Source: Roseibium limicola | GTDB lineage: Bacteria > Pseudomonadota > Alphaproteobacteria > Rhizobiales > Stappiaceae | Direction: 5' to 3' | Assembly: GCF_017313085.1 (NCBI RefSeq) | Contig: NZ_JAFLNF010000009.1 | Location: forward strand, 124,001-188,000 | Length of the DNA: 64,000 bases | Part shown: piece after piece, positions 16,658-25,340 of the stretch | Layout of the letters: each line of letters begins with the position of its first letter | Numbering within the stretch: the first letter of the stretch is position 1 | The notes under the pieces: model-generated | Seen by the model: only the letters and a program-made list of their open reading frames with translations | The model's database searches: none | What the model was told of the DNA's origin: nothing | Made by a program: the position numbers and the translations under genes

Positions 16658-17832
16658 TGACGCAGGAAATTGGGCATAATTCCGCAATTCCCGGCGGGTT
16701 CGGCATTTATTTGCATTGGCCGTTTTGCGCTGCCAAATGCCCTTACTGCGACTTCAACTCCCATGTGCGGCACCAGCCGGTGGATCAGGAGCGGTTTGCC
16801 GCTGCCTTTGAGCGCGAGTTGGCGCATTTCGCTGAGCTGACGGGCGGGCGCACCGTCAATTCGATCTTTCTGGGCGGTGGAACACCCTCACTGATGGATC
16901 CACGTACTGTCGAACGGCTGATGAACGCGATTTCGCGGCACTGGTCGCTGGACAGCAATGTCGAGGTCTCGATGGAGGCCAATCCGTCCAGCGTCGAGGC
17001 CGAGCGTTTCCGTGGCTATCGCGCAGCGGGCGTCAACCGGGTATCGCTTGGCGTTCAGTCCCTGCATGACCGGGATTTGCGTTTGCTGGGGCGTCTGCAT
17101 GACGTGGACACGGCGCTGAAGGCCATCGAGACAGCACGCGAAACCTTTCCGCGCCTGTCGTTCGATCTGATCTATGCCCGCCCCGACCAGACGCCGGAAG
17201 CCTGGTCTGCCGAGCTGGAGCGGGCCATCTCGCTCGCAGCCGACCATTTGTCGCTGTATCAGCTGACGATTGAGGAAGGCACGCCGTTTTACAATCTTCA
17301 CAAGGCCGGCAAGCTGAAGGTTCCCGATCCGGATCTGGGGGCGGAACTCTATGAATTGACCCAGGATGTGACGGCAGCGCACGGGCTTCCGGCCTATGAG
17401 GTTTCAAACCATGCCCGGCCGGGTGCGGAATGCCGGCACAATCTGGTGTACTGGCGCTACGGCGATTACGTCGGTGTTGGTCCAGGCGCTCATGGCCGTC
17501 TGACTGTCGGCGTCAACAAGGTGGCCACCGCGATTGAGCGGCATCCGGAAAGCTGGCTGGAGGCGGTTGAAGCCCATGGTCACGGTATGGTGGAGAACAC
17601 GGGTTTGACCTGTGAAGAGCAGGGCGACGAGTACCTTCTCATGGGCCTGAGGCTGGTCGAAGGTATCGATCTCAACCGCTACCGCATGCTTTCCACCCGC
17701 GAAGTGGATGAGAACAAGATCGACGATCTGATCAGTCACGGCATGGTCGAGCGGCTCGACGCGACGCATGTGCGTGCAACGCGGGAGGGCTTTTCGGTCC
17801 TCGATGCGGTGGTAGCTGATTTGGCTGCATAA
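16657..17832 (+). CDS. hemW: Radical SAM heme chaperone HemW
   Basis: The ATG at 16657 (GGAGGG just upstream) gives 391 residues. The radical SAM cluster motif is C24-AAK-C28-PY-C31. Next come the GGGTPS SAM-binding loop (FLGGGTPSLM), EANPSSVE, NRVSLGVQSLHDRDL and the C-terminal HemN-like winged domain (DEYLLMGLRLVEGIDL). The shorter N-terminus and lack of the extra trip-wire segment favour HemW (heme chaperone) over coproporphyrinogen dehydrogenase HemN. Coupled to rdgB by a one-base overlap. Confidence 0.93.
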   Translation: MTQEIGHNSAIPGGFGIYLHWPFCAAKCPYCDFNSHVRHQPVDQERFAAAFERELAHFAELTGGRTVNSIFLGGGTPSLMDPRTVERLMNAISRHWSLDSNVEVSMEANPSSVEAERFRGYRAAGVNRVSLGVQSLHDRDLRLLGRLHDVDTALKAIETARETFPRLSFDLIYARPDQTPEAWSAELERAISLAADHLSLYQLTIEEGTPFYNLHKAGKLKVPDPDLGAELYELTQDVTAAHGLPAYEVSNHARPGAECRHNLVYWRYGDYVGVGPGAHGRLTVGVNKVATAIERHPESWLEAVEAHGHGMVENTGLTCEEQGDEYLLMGLRLVEGIDLNRYRMLSTREVDENKIDDLISHGMVERLDATHVRATREGFSVLDAVVADLAA

Positions 17833-18152
17833 GCAATGACTTGTTGGATATTGTCATTATTTGCAGGGCAAACCCTGCTTGTTTGCGCACGTCCATGGTA
17901 TTTTTGACGATAATCGCTTCTGCACGTTGGCACCGTCTTGGTATTTTGCAGTATTGCGCGGGCTTCCTCTGAGGGCTATGCTTGTTGCGATGCAAAAAAC
18001 GTCAGACCCCGGATTTGCTACGGCTGCCGGGTGCGGCAAACCGGCCGCTTGAGACCGCCCTCTTTCGGGGACCGTGAAACGATGGCCACATTGTTTCGCG
18101 ACGCATTCCCAGTCACGGTGGTCGATCCAGGCCGGGTCAAGGAGACCTGCGC
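17833..18152 (+). promoter_or_regulatory. 320-bp hemW-phaZ intergenic region
   Basis: No ORF with coding character was seen here. It contains the short hairpin at 17863-17878, several TGC/GCA-rich words (TTTTGCAGTATTGCG near 17943, TTGCGATGCAAAA near 17985), and the phaZ ribosome-binding site AAGGAG at 18139-18144. The phaZ promoter must lie in it; no convincing sigma-70 hexamer pair was found. Confidence 0.45.
17861..17884 (+). terminator. Candidate terminator after hemW
   Basis: A perfect 6-bp stem GCAGGG-CAAA-CCCTGC at 17863-17878 is followed by TTGTTT. The stem is short for a strong terminator. The same sequence could instead be a protein-binding site ahead of phaZ. Confidence 0.4.
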
Positions 18153-19814
18153 GTGCTCTATTATCAGTTTTACGAGCTAAACCATGCTTTCGTCGGCCCG
18201 ATGCGGGCCATGGCGGATATGACCAAGCTCTGCTTCCAGAACCCGCTCAATCCCTTCACTCACACCGAAGTCGGGCGGTCTGTCGCGGCCGGTTGTGAAG
18301 TGCTGGAGCGAATGACACGACGCTATGGCAAGCCGGAATTCGGACTGAAGGACACGCTGGTCGGTGGATCACGGGTACCTGTGACCGAACGTGTGGTCTG
18401 GTCGCGCCCGTTCTGCGATCTGCTGCACTTCGAGCGCGGCACGACGAGCCGCAGCAAGGACCCAAAGGTTCTGGTGGTTGCGCCTATTTCCGGCCACTAC
18501 GCCACGCTGCTGCGCGGCACGGTGGAAGCGCTTCTGCCCCGCGCCGATGTCTACATCACCGATTGGATCGACGCCCGCATGGTTCCGGTGCAGGATGGCA
18601 AGTTCGATCTCGATGACTACATCGATTACATCATCTCCATGCTGCACTTTCTCGGCCCGGACACGCACATCGTTGGCGTATGCCAGCCATCTGTGCCGGT
18701 GCTGGCGGCGGTGGCGGTGATGGAAGGCCGTGAAGACCCTTATGTTCCGGCCTCGATGACTCTGATGGGGGGGCCGATTGACACCCGCATCGCGCCGACG
18801 GCAGTGAACGAACTTGCCGTCGACAAGGGCATCGACTGGTTCCGCAACAATGTCATCATGAAGGTGCCCTTCCCGCATCCGGGCGTGATGCGCGATGTGT
18901 ATCCTGGTTTCTTGCAGCTGACCGGTTTCATGAGCATGAACCTGGATCGGCACATGACGGCGCACAAGGACTTCTTCCAGCAACTGGTGGAAGGCGATGG
19001 CGACAGCGCCGACAAGCACCGCGACTTCTATGACGAATATCTCGCAGTGATGGATCTGACGGCGGAATTCTATCTGCAGACCGTCGAGTCGGTCTTCATC
19101 GACCACTCCCTGCCGAACGGCACCATGATGCATGGCGACACGCTGGTGGATTGCAGCAAGATCCGTCGCACTGCGCTTTTGACCGTCGAAGGCGAGAAGG
19201 ACGACATCACCGGTCGTGGCCAAACCAGAGCAGCTCATGCGCTGTGCTCCAATCTGGATGACGACATGAAGGCGCATTACGAGCAACCCAATGTTGGCCA
19301 CTACGGCGTCTTCAACGGGTCTCGCTGGCGTGCTGAAATCTGCCCGCGGGTGATGGATTTCATCCAGTCGCATCGCCAGGATGGCTCCTCACGGCCTGCT
19401 GCAAAGCCTTCGGTTGAAGCTGCGGACAAGACGAAAGCTGTTGCTGAACCGGCCGTCAGCGATGCGAAGGCGGTCGAGCCTGCCCAAGCGGCTGAAAAGA
19501 CGCCGGACAAGGCATCTGCGCAAGCAGAGAAAACAGTGGCCCCTGCGGTCAAGGCAACCACCGATAGCGAGCCTCTGGAAAAGATCCTTCTGGCGAGCCC
19601 GCAAGGGGTTGCCGACGATTTGAAGGCAATCAGCGGTGTTGGGCCAAAGCTGGAATCGGCTTTGAACGGCGCGGGCATCTTCCACTATTGGCAGATCGCC
19701 GGACTGACCGAAACCCAGATCGAAGCACTTGATACGAAACTCGATTTCCGCGGCCGTATTGCCCGCGACGGGTGGATTGATCAGGCGCGAAAACTATCGG
19801 AAATGGTTGCCTGA
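18153..19814 (+). CDS. phaZ: Intracellular polyhydroxyalkanoate depolymerase with C-terminal helix-hairpin-helix-like tail
   Basis: Mobilises stored poly(3-hydroxybutyrate) granules. It has a GTG start with AAGGAG upstream; 553 residues. The catalytic region (1 to about 408) has the cysteine lipase-like box GVCQPSVP (Cys177), the Asp candidate in EGEKDDITG and the His in PNVGHYGVFNG, as in intracellular PhaZ of Ralstonia type. An Ala/Lys/Glu-rich low-complexity linker (about 409-472) leads to an 81-residue tail, DDLKAISGVGPKLESALN...RGRIARDGWIDQA, similar to the HhH-like module seen at the end of some NuoE and L21-type proteins. The linker and tail are extra relative to the roughly 400-420 residues usual for the family. 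Confidence 0.9.
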   Translation: MLYYQFYELNHAFVGPMRAMADMTKLCFQNPLNPFTHTEVGRSVAAGCEVLERMTRRYGKPEFGLKDTLVGGSRVPVTERVVWSRPFCDLLHFERGTTSRSKDPKVLVVAPISGHYATLLRGTVEALLPRADVYITDWIDARMVPVQDGKFDLDDYIDYIISMLHFLGPDTHIVGVCQPSVPVLAAVAVMEGREDPYVPASMTLMGGPIDTRIAPTAVNELAVDKGIDWFRNNVIMKVPFPHPGVMRDVYPGFLQLTGFMSMNLDRHMTAHKDFFQQLVEGDGDSADKHRDFYDEYLAVMDLTAEFYLQTVESVFIDHSLPNGTMMHGDTLVDCSKIRRTALLTVEGEKDDITGRGQTRAAHALCSNLDDDMKAHYEQPNVGHYGVFNGSRWRAEICPRVMDFIQSHRQDGSSRPAAKPSVEAADKTKAVAEPAVSDAKAVEPAQAAEKTPDKASAQAEKTVAPAVKATTDSEPLEKILLASPQGVADDLKAISGVGPKLESALNGAGIFHYWQIAGLTETQIEALDTKLDFRGRIARDGWIDQARKLSEMVA

Positions 19815-19933
19815 AGTTACGCTCAGACGATGGACCCGGAATTACTGGGAACTTAAAATCGGTAAAGACGTTCTTGCAAGTCTGTCGTCGCGTCACCATC
19901 TGAAACTTGTTGATGTTTGTGATGGATGGAGCG

Positions 19934-20347
19934 ATGACAACTGCAACGAGTGCAATCAAACCGGCATGGACGCCGCTGACAACTGGCCTGATGATTTTGG
20001 GCTTTGTGGCGTTCTGGCCTCTCGGCCTTGCCATGCTGGCCTATATCCTCTGGGGTGACCGTTTCCAGGACATGGCACGTGATGCCAAGAGCCAGTGGAA
20101 CAGAAGCCCGATGAAAGGATGCATGAACCAGATGAACGGTAATGGCTATGCCCGCACCGGCAATGTGGCGTTCGACGACTACCGCGAGCGTGAGCTGAAG
20201 CGGCTGGAAGAAGAACGCGCCAAGCTGGAAACCATGCGCAACGAGTTCGACGAGTTCCTGCGGGAGCTGCGCCGGACCAAGGACCAGGGTGAGTTTGACC
20301 GTTTCATGGCCGATCGAGGACATGGACCGACCACACCTTCGGCCTGA
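19934..20347 (+). CDS. DUF2852 membrane-anchored protein
   Basis: The ATG at 19934 gives 137 residues; ATGs at 19913 and 19922 are in frame. One TM helix (LTTGLMILGFVAFWPLGLAMLAYILWG) is followed by a soluble part with FDDYRERELKRLEEERAKLE, a charged coiled coil, and FDEFLRELRRTKDQGEFDRFM. This pattern is that of the DUF2852 family, common in Hyphomicrobiales, function unknown. It lies 119 bp after phaZ. Confidence 0.75.
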   Translation: MTTATSAIKPAWTPLTTGLMILGFVAFWPLGLAMLAYILWGDRFQDMARDAKSQWNRSPMKGCMNQMNGNGYARTGNVAFDDYRERELKRLEEERAKLETMRNEFDEFLRELRRTKDQGEFDRFMADRGHGPTTPSA

Positions 20348-20509
20348 CAGGCCTTCCGATCTGACCCAGCTTGAGAGTTGAGTTGGAGATCGGGCAGGAC
20401 GGAGAGCGGCGCTTGCGAAAGCGCCGCTTTCGTCGTTTTGAAGGACAGGCTAGACTGTCCGTCTTACGTGATTTGCGCCCTGCGCCTGAAGTCGGATCTC
20501 AAGAAAACC

Positions 20510-21283
20510 ATGCTGCTGCGCGGCCGCCGCAAACTCCTGCCCCCCCATATCGAGATTTCGACCGAAAGCGGGCCTTTGCGCATTCGCTTGAGGCCGGATC
20601 CCCGCGCCAAGCGTTATCTCTTGCGTTTGCCGGCGGATGCCTCCGGCCCGGTCATGACAGTGCCGAAAAACGCTGACCTGAAGCGGGCCGAGCGGTTTGC
20701 CCTGGCGCATGTCGACTGGCTGCTGGAGCGCATGGACCAGCGCCCTGACCCGGTGGCGATGGCGCCCGGCGACATCATCCCACTGCGTGGTGAGGATCAT
20801 CTGATCTGCCCGACAGGCAAGCTGCGAGGCCTGGTGCGTCAGGTGGCCTGCAGTGACCCGGATCGCCTGGGCGTGCCTGATGCGTCTGGCGCTGCCCTGC
20901 CGGAGTTGCATGTGCCGGGTGAAGCTGAGCATGTGCCACGCAAGCTGACGACCTGGCTCAAGGCTCAGGCACGCAAGGATCTGGAACAGGCGGTCAGTTT
21001 TCACGCGCAGCGTCTGGGCAAACCCTATGCGGCGATTTCCGTGCGCGACACCCGCAGCCGCTGGGGCTCCTGCGCTTCCAACGGTCGGCTGTCATTCTCC
21101 TGGCGTCTGATCCTGGCGCCACCGGAAATCCTTGATTACGTCGCCGCCCACGAGGTGGCGCATCTCGCCGAGATGAACCACTCCGACCGTTTTTGGGCGG
21201 TCTGCGAAGAGCTGGCTCCACACACCAGAACTGCCCGCAAGTGGCTGAAAGACAATGGTGTTCGGCTGCATGGTTACGGCTGA
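20510..21283 (+). CDS. SprT/YgjP-like (DUF45) zinc metallopeptidase
   Basis: Starting at the ATG at 20510, the 257-residue protein has the segment RDTRSRWGSCASNGRLSFSW and the zinc site YVAAHEVAHLAEMNHSDRFW (HExxH with downstream H/D-xx-FW). These are diagnostic of the DUF45/YgjP metallopeptidase family, whose substrates are unknown. A further upstream in-frame region exists (from 20378), but it reads through a non-coding-looking stretch. It is convergent with the PBP1A gene with only 36 bp between stops. Confidence 0.83.
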   Translation: MLLRGRRKLLPPHIEISTESGPLRIRLRPDPRAKRYLLRLPADASGPVMTVPKNADLKRAERFALAHVDWLLERMDQRPDPVAMAPGDIIPLRGEDHLICPTGKLRGLVRQVACSDPDRLGVPDASGAALPELHVPGEAEHVPRKLTTWLKAQARKDLEQAVSFHAQRLGKPYAAISVRDTRSRWGSCASNGRLSFSWRLILAPPEILDYVAAHEVAHLAEMNHSDRFWAVCEELAPHTRTARKWLKDNGVRLHGYG

Positions 21284-21319
21284 GGTCGCAGATAGCGGGT
21301 CAGCAGTCAAAGACAGGAC

Positions 21320-23500
21320 TCAGCCACCGAACAGGGATTTCAGAAGATCCAGCGGACCACGGCGCATTGGCTCGGGGAGCAAGGGTTTGCTGCCGGTTCC
21401 GACGTTGCTCGGTGGGCTTGGCGGTCTCGCCTGGCGTGCACCGGTCATCATGCCCTGAGGAACCCCAGGCAGATCAGCCACGGCGAAATCCGTGTGATCC
21501 TCGTCCATGACCGTTTTCCAGATAGTGGCCGGCAGTGAGCCGCCGGTGGCCTTCTTGGTGGGAGAATTGTTGTCATTGCCCAGCCAGACGGCGGTGGTCA
21601 GGTGGCCGGTGTAACCGATGAACCAGCCATCGCGGAAATCCTGGCTGGTGCCGGTCTTGCCACCGGCTGGCCGATGGTTTTGCAGCATGGCTTTCTTGCC
21701 CGTTCCGGTCACCAGGGTCTGCGCCATCATCAGATTCATTTCCGATAGATGCTGACGCGAGATCACCCGCCCCAGGCCGCCGCCCTTGCGGGAATAGAGC
21801 AACTTTCCATCCATCGTCGTGATGCGCCGTACGACATGCGGAATGACGCCGTATCCGCCATTTGAAAACGGCACATAGGCGGAGGCGATTTCCAGCGGCG
21901 AGACTTCCGAGGTTCCCAGAGCGATCGACAGGTTGTTGGACATCTGCGAGGTGATGCCGAGTTTCTTGGCGGTGCGCGCCACGGCCTTTGGTCCAACTTC
22001 ATTGGCCAGCTGTGCGGCCACCGTGTTCAGCGACATCGACAGGGCCTGCGTCAGCGTGACGGCACCATAATAATTTTTGCTGTAATTTTGTGGCGACCAG
22101 CCGTTGAAGTTGACCGGACGGTCTTCGCGCACCGTGTCCGGTGTCATGCCGCTTTCCAGCGCCGCCAGATAGACAAAGGGCTTGAATGAGGAGCCCGGCT
22201 GCCGTTGCGCGTTGACGGCCCGGTTGAACTGGCTTTTGCCGTAATCCAGCCCGCCGACCAGCGCTTTGACTGCTCCCGCGGTGTCGAGGGTGACGATTGC
22301 CCCCTGCCCGACACGGTATTTTTCGCCGTTCTCGGTGATGGCCTCACGCAAGGCGCGCTCTGCATTGTGTTGCATGGTCATGTCGATGGTGGTGTCGACC
22401 ACGATATCGGTGGTGATCGATCCGACATAATGCGGCAGCACATCCATCACCCAGTCGGCGACATAATTCTCGCTTGCCGTGGTGTGGCGTCGCACAACCT
22501 TGGCCGGAAAGGCGATGGCGTTCTTGGCCTCATCGTCGGTGATGTAGCCTTCTTCGTTCATTGCCGCGAGCACGACCTGGGCGCGTTCCTCGGCCAGATC
22601 CGGATTGCGCGCGGGAGAATAGCGCGATGGCGCCTTCAGGAGGCCGGCCAGCGTCGCGGCTTCGGCAACACTGATCGACCGGGCCGACTTGCTGAAGTAA
22701 CGCCGGGAGGCCGCATCGACGCCATAGGCGCCTGCCCCCAGATAAACCCGGTTCAGGTACATCTCCAGGATCTCGTCCTTGGAGAAATTCGCCTCCAGCC
22801 AGAAGGACATGACCAGTTCCTGGATCTTCCGCTTGATCGTTCGGTCTTGCTCCAGAAACAGGTTCTTGGCCAGCTGCTGTGTCAGGGTTGAGCCACCCTG
22901 AACCACGCCGCCGCGTGTGAGGTTGGTGACCAGAGCACGCGCCAGACCGATGGGATCGACGCCGAAATGATAGCGAAAGCGTCGGTCCTCGATGGCAATC
23001 ACTGCATTGGCCAGATAGGGCGGCAGCTGTTCCAGCCGCACGGCCTCACCCCCGGTATCCCCGCGGTTGGCGATCAGACCGCCGGTGGCCGAGATGATCT
23101 TGACGTTGGGTGGGCGTTGCGGAACTTGCCACTCGGAGGTGGGAGGCAGATAGGCGGCGTAATAGACGACGATTCCGGCGGCGACGATCCCGCCCCACAG
23201 ACCCAGCACCAGCCCCCAATAGATCAGACGGCGTATCCCGCGCAGCAGAAAGCCGCCTTGCCCGGATGACTTCCGTGAGCGTTTGGTCTTGCGGCGTCCA
23301 TTGCGGTTGCCACCGTTGCCGGACCCTGAGGATGAGCCTCGGCCACCTTTGCGGCTGGTAGATTTGGTGGCGGTCTTGCGTGTTTTGGGTTTGTTTGGCG
23401 CTGCCGTCCGGTCGCGTGGCTCCACCCGCAGGCCAAGGGCCTGCGTTGCTCCGTCAAAATGCGGCTCAACACGAGATCGAGCGGTTTTCCTGCGCGCCAT
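21320..23500 (-). CDS. Class A penicillin-binding protein (PBP1A type)
   Basis: Bifunctional peptidoglycan glycosyltransferase/transpeptidase, 726 residues. A basic, Lys/Arg/Ser/Gly-rich cytoplasmic tail of about 80 residues precedes one TM helix (about 92-116). The GT51 domain shows EDRRFRYHFGVD (catalytic Glu171), GGSTLTQQLAKN and RKIQELVMSFWLE. The transpeptidase has SxxK in QPGSSFKPF (Ser437), an SxN motif in SMSLNTVA, and KTGTS. The C-terminus is Pro/Ser-rich. It has the same class as the mrcA/pbpC products; the exact paralogue cannot be named without a tree. Low-complexity N-tails like this are frequent in rhizobial PBP1s. Confidence 0.92.
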   Translation of the reverse strand: MARRKTARSRVEPHFDGATQALGLRVEPRDRTAAPNKPKTRKTATKSTSRKGGRGSSSGSGNGGNRNGRRKTKRSRKSSGQGGFLLRGIRRLIYWGLVLGLWGGIVAAGIVVYYAAYLPPTSEWQVPQRPPNVKIISATGGLIANRGDTGGEAVRLEQLPPYLANAVIAIEDRRFRYHFGVDPIGLARALVTNLTRGGVVQGGSTLTQQLAKNLFLEQDRTIKRKIQELVMSFWLEANFSKDEILEMYLNRVYLGAGAYGVDAASRRYFSKSARSISVAEAATLAGLLKAPSRYSPARNPDLAEERAQVVLAAMNEEGYITDDEAKNAIAFPAKVVRRHTTASENYVADWVMDVLPHYVGSITTDIVVDTTIDMTMQHNAERALREAITENGEKYRVGQGAIVTLDTAGAVKALVGGLDYGKSQFNRAVNAQRQPGSSFKPFVYLAALESGMTPDTVREDRPVNFNGWSPQNYSKNYYGAVTLTQALSMSLNTVAAQLANEVGPKAVARTAKKLGITSQMSNNLSIALGTSEVSPLEIASAYVPFSNGGYGVIPHVVRRITTMDGKLLYSRKGGGLGRVISRQHLSEMNLMMAQTLVTGTGKKAMLQNHRPAGGKTGTSQDFRDGWFIGYTGHLTTAVWLGNDNNSPTKKATGGSLPATIWKTVMDEDHTDFAVADLPGVPQGMMTGARQARPPSPPSNVGTGSKPLLPEPMRRGPLDLLKSLFGG

Positions 23501-23662
23501 GCGGTTTTCTGACCCGTCCCTACCCCGGAAAATGCGACTTCTTTGATGACAATAGAGTGAGGCAATTTAAGGGGGCGTTAAGCCTTTGGGCTCGTCTCGA
23601 CCCTTGTGGAAATTGCGTGGTCTGCGCTACCAATTGATCAGACACCACAGAGGGAAGACAAA

Positions 23663-23971
23663 ATGCCCAAAGCCTATTGGATCGCCCGCATGGATGTGCG
23701 GGATCCGGACGAATACGCCAAATATGTTGCCGGAACGAAAGCGGCTTTTGCCAAGTACAAAGCGCATTTTCTGGTGCGTGGTGGAGAGTTCGAGAGCCTT
23801 GAGGGCCAAGAGCGCACCCGCAATGTGGTCATCGAGTTCCCGGACCGCGAAACCGCTCTGGCTTGCTACAACTCGCCCGAGTATCAGGCAGCCAAGGCAT
23901 TCCGCGCGGCGGCCTCCGCTGGCGAACTGCTGATCGTCGATGGCTATGACGGGCCGCAGCCTGGCGAATAG
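23663..23971 (+). CDS. DUF1330 protein (dimeric alpha/beta-barrel)
   Basis: An ATG at 23663 behind AGAGGGAAGAC gives 102 residues. MPKAYWIARMDVRDPDEYAKYV, FLVRGGEFESLEG, RNVVIEFPDRETALACYNSPEYQ are DUF1330 family signatures (ferredoxin-like dimeric fold). The biochemical role is unknown. It is a single gene flanked by PBP1A (divergent) and a terminator. Confidence 0.88.
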   Translation: MPKAYWIARMDVRDPDEYAKYVAGTKAAFAKYKAHFLVRGGEFESLEGQERTRNVVIEFPDRETALACYNSPEYQAAKAFRAAASAGELLIVDGYDGPQPGE

Positions 23972-23993
23972 GCCCAGCGTGTGCAAAAACGTT

Positions 23994-24017
23994 CAAGGGG
24001 CCGCTGTCGGCCCCTTG
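23994..24017. terminator. Terminator between DUF1330 and the OlsB-like gene
   Basis: A perfect 10-bp stem CAAGGGGCCG-CTGT-CGGCCCCTTG is followed by CTTGTTTCTGG on the plus strand and AACGTTTTTGC on the minus strand. It lies between convergent genes, so it can serve both. Confidence 0.75.
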
Positions 24018-24069
24018 CTTGTTTCTGGCGTTGCGTTCTGGTGCATTGCGCAAGCGTAAAAGCAGGAAA

Positions 24070-25059
24070 TTAGCTGGCAAAACGGCTAGCGTCGGCGCCG
24101 TAATAATTCACATAGCGGGCGTTCAGCTCGCTCACCGGCATGATGATCATCACATCGGTGGTGCCGAACTGGTGGTCAATGACCGCACCCTCGCCAATAT
24201 AGGCGCCAAGGCGCAGGTAGCCTTTTACCAGCGGCGGCAACTGCCGAAGCGCAGCCTTCTGATCGAGCAGTTCTGCCGGCACCCGGTTCATCTCCACATG
24301 GCGCTCGGGCAGCGCGGAAACCCGCCAGTCTTCCGGCGCGCGTGCATGGTGATGCAGGAAGGAAAGCGGCTCGGCCAGCAGATCCGGATTGGTGTTTTCA
24401 AACGAAGCACAGCCGATCATCACGTCGATCTTGTGGGCCAGCACATAGGCCCAGATACCTTGCCACAGCAGCTCGACAGTCTTCTTGCTGCGGTAGGGCT
24501 TGAGCACGCACGAGCGGCCAAGTTCCAGAAAACGCTTGCCCGGATTGGCGTCCACCAGGCTCTGCACATCATATTCGCTGGCAGAATAGAACCCGCCATG
24601 GGCACCGGCCACATCCTGACGCAGCAGCCGATAGGTGCCGACGATTGTCGGCTTCAGGCGGCCCAGCTTGTTCCGCTTCATCTTGGCGTGGTCGATTACC
24701 AGCAGATGGTCGCAAATGGAGTCGAAAGGATCGGAGTCGCGCTGGGAGGTCAGGGTTTGGGCGTCGGCAATGGCCGACATTTCCTCGTAGAAAACTTCAT
24801 AGCGCAGGCGCTGGGCTTTTTTCACTTCACCGGCGCTGCGGGCCAGCCGAACTTCCAGCGATCCGACGCGGCCAAGCGTGCTGCGGGTTTTGGCCAGAGC
24901 TTCCGCATCATGCAGCAGCGTGGGCGCAGGCAGGCCGAACCGGCTCAGGGGCAGGCCGGCAGCTGGTGAGAATTTCTGAACCAGTTTCTTGGGTGACAGC
25001 ATGACGGATCGTTTGAAAGGAGCAGGTTTGTGATCTGATTTTAACATGGATTTGCTCAT
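24070..25059 (-). CDS. OlsB-like GNAT acyltransferase (ornithine lipid synthesis candidate)
   Basis: The 329-residue protein belongs to the acyl-ACP-dependent GNAT group: AQRLRYEVFYEEMSA, CDHLLVID, IVGTYRLLRQ, FLELGRSCVLKPYRSKK and MIGCASFENTNPD are family motifs. OlsB transfers a 3-hydroxyacyl group from ACP to ornithine, giving lyso-ornithine lipid. It has about 60 extra N-terminal residues (basic, with PKKLVQKFSPAAGLPL) compared with typical OlsB. OlsA, the second enzyme, is not adjacent. A paralogous hemolysin-like GNAT is possible, so no symbol is assigned. Confidence 0.68.
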   Translation of the reverse strand: MSKSMLKSDHKPAPFKRSVMLSPKKLVQKFSPAAGLPLSRFGLPAPTLLHDAEALAKTRSTLGRVGSLEVRLARSAGEVKKAQRLRYEVFYEEMSAIADAQTLTSQRDSDPFDSICDHLLVIDHAKMKRNKLGRLKPTIVGTYRLLRQDVAGAHGGFYSASEYDVQSLVDANPGKRFLELGRSCVLKPYRSKKTVELLWQGIWAYVLAHKIDVMIGCASFENTNPDLLAEPLSFLHHHARAPEDWRVSALPERHVEMNRVPAELLDQKAALRQLPPLVKGYLRLGAYIGEGAVIDHQFGTTDVMIIMPVSELNARYVNYYGADASRFAS

Positions 25060-25340
25060 CCCGCCCGTTGGCTTTCAGTCTATCGGTACTGTTAGCACAT
25101 TGTTTCACGACCGCCCGTTTTTTTGCCGCATCTCATCCTGACCCGGCAAAGGGCTTTCCACATGCCGTATCTCACATGTTTCCAACAAAGCGATGACAGT
25201 CATGCAGTCGGACTCGCGCCAGCTCGCTCAGACGCGGGTCACGGCCTGGGCGAGGCGTTCTCTTAGCCGACGATCTGAATATCAGATGGGGCGCGCTGAT
25301 CCGCGAACAAGGGGAGGATCGGAAACCTCTGTCGGGCGCC
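25060..25340. other. 281-bp gap between the OlsB-like gene and the hybrid kinase stop
   Basis: Both flanking genes read leftwards, so this holds the promoter of the OlsB-like gene and the 3' end of the kinase transcript. No ORF of coding character, no RNA gene and no clear hairpin terminator were seen. Confidence 0.4.

Noticed and set aside
17933..17950. Sigma-54-like sequence TGGCACCGTCTTGG ahead of phaZ
   Set aside because: The -12 element reads TTGG or TGGT rather than TTGC, and spacing does not fit; no enhancer dyads were found nearby.
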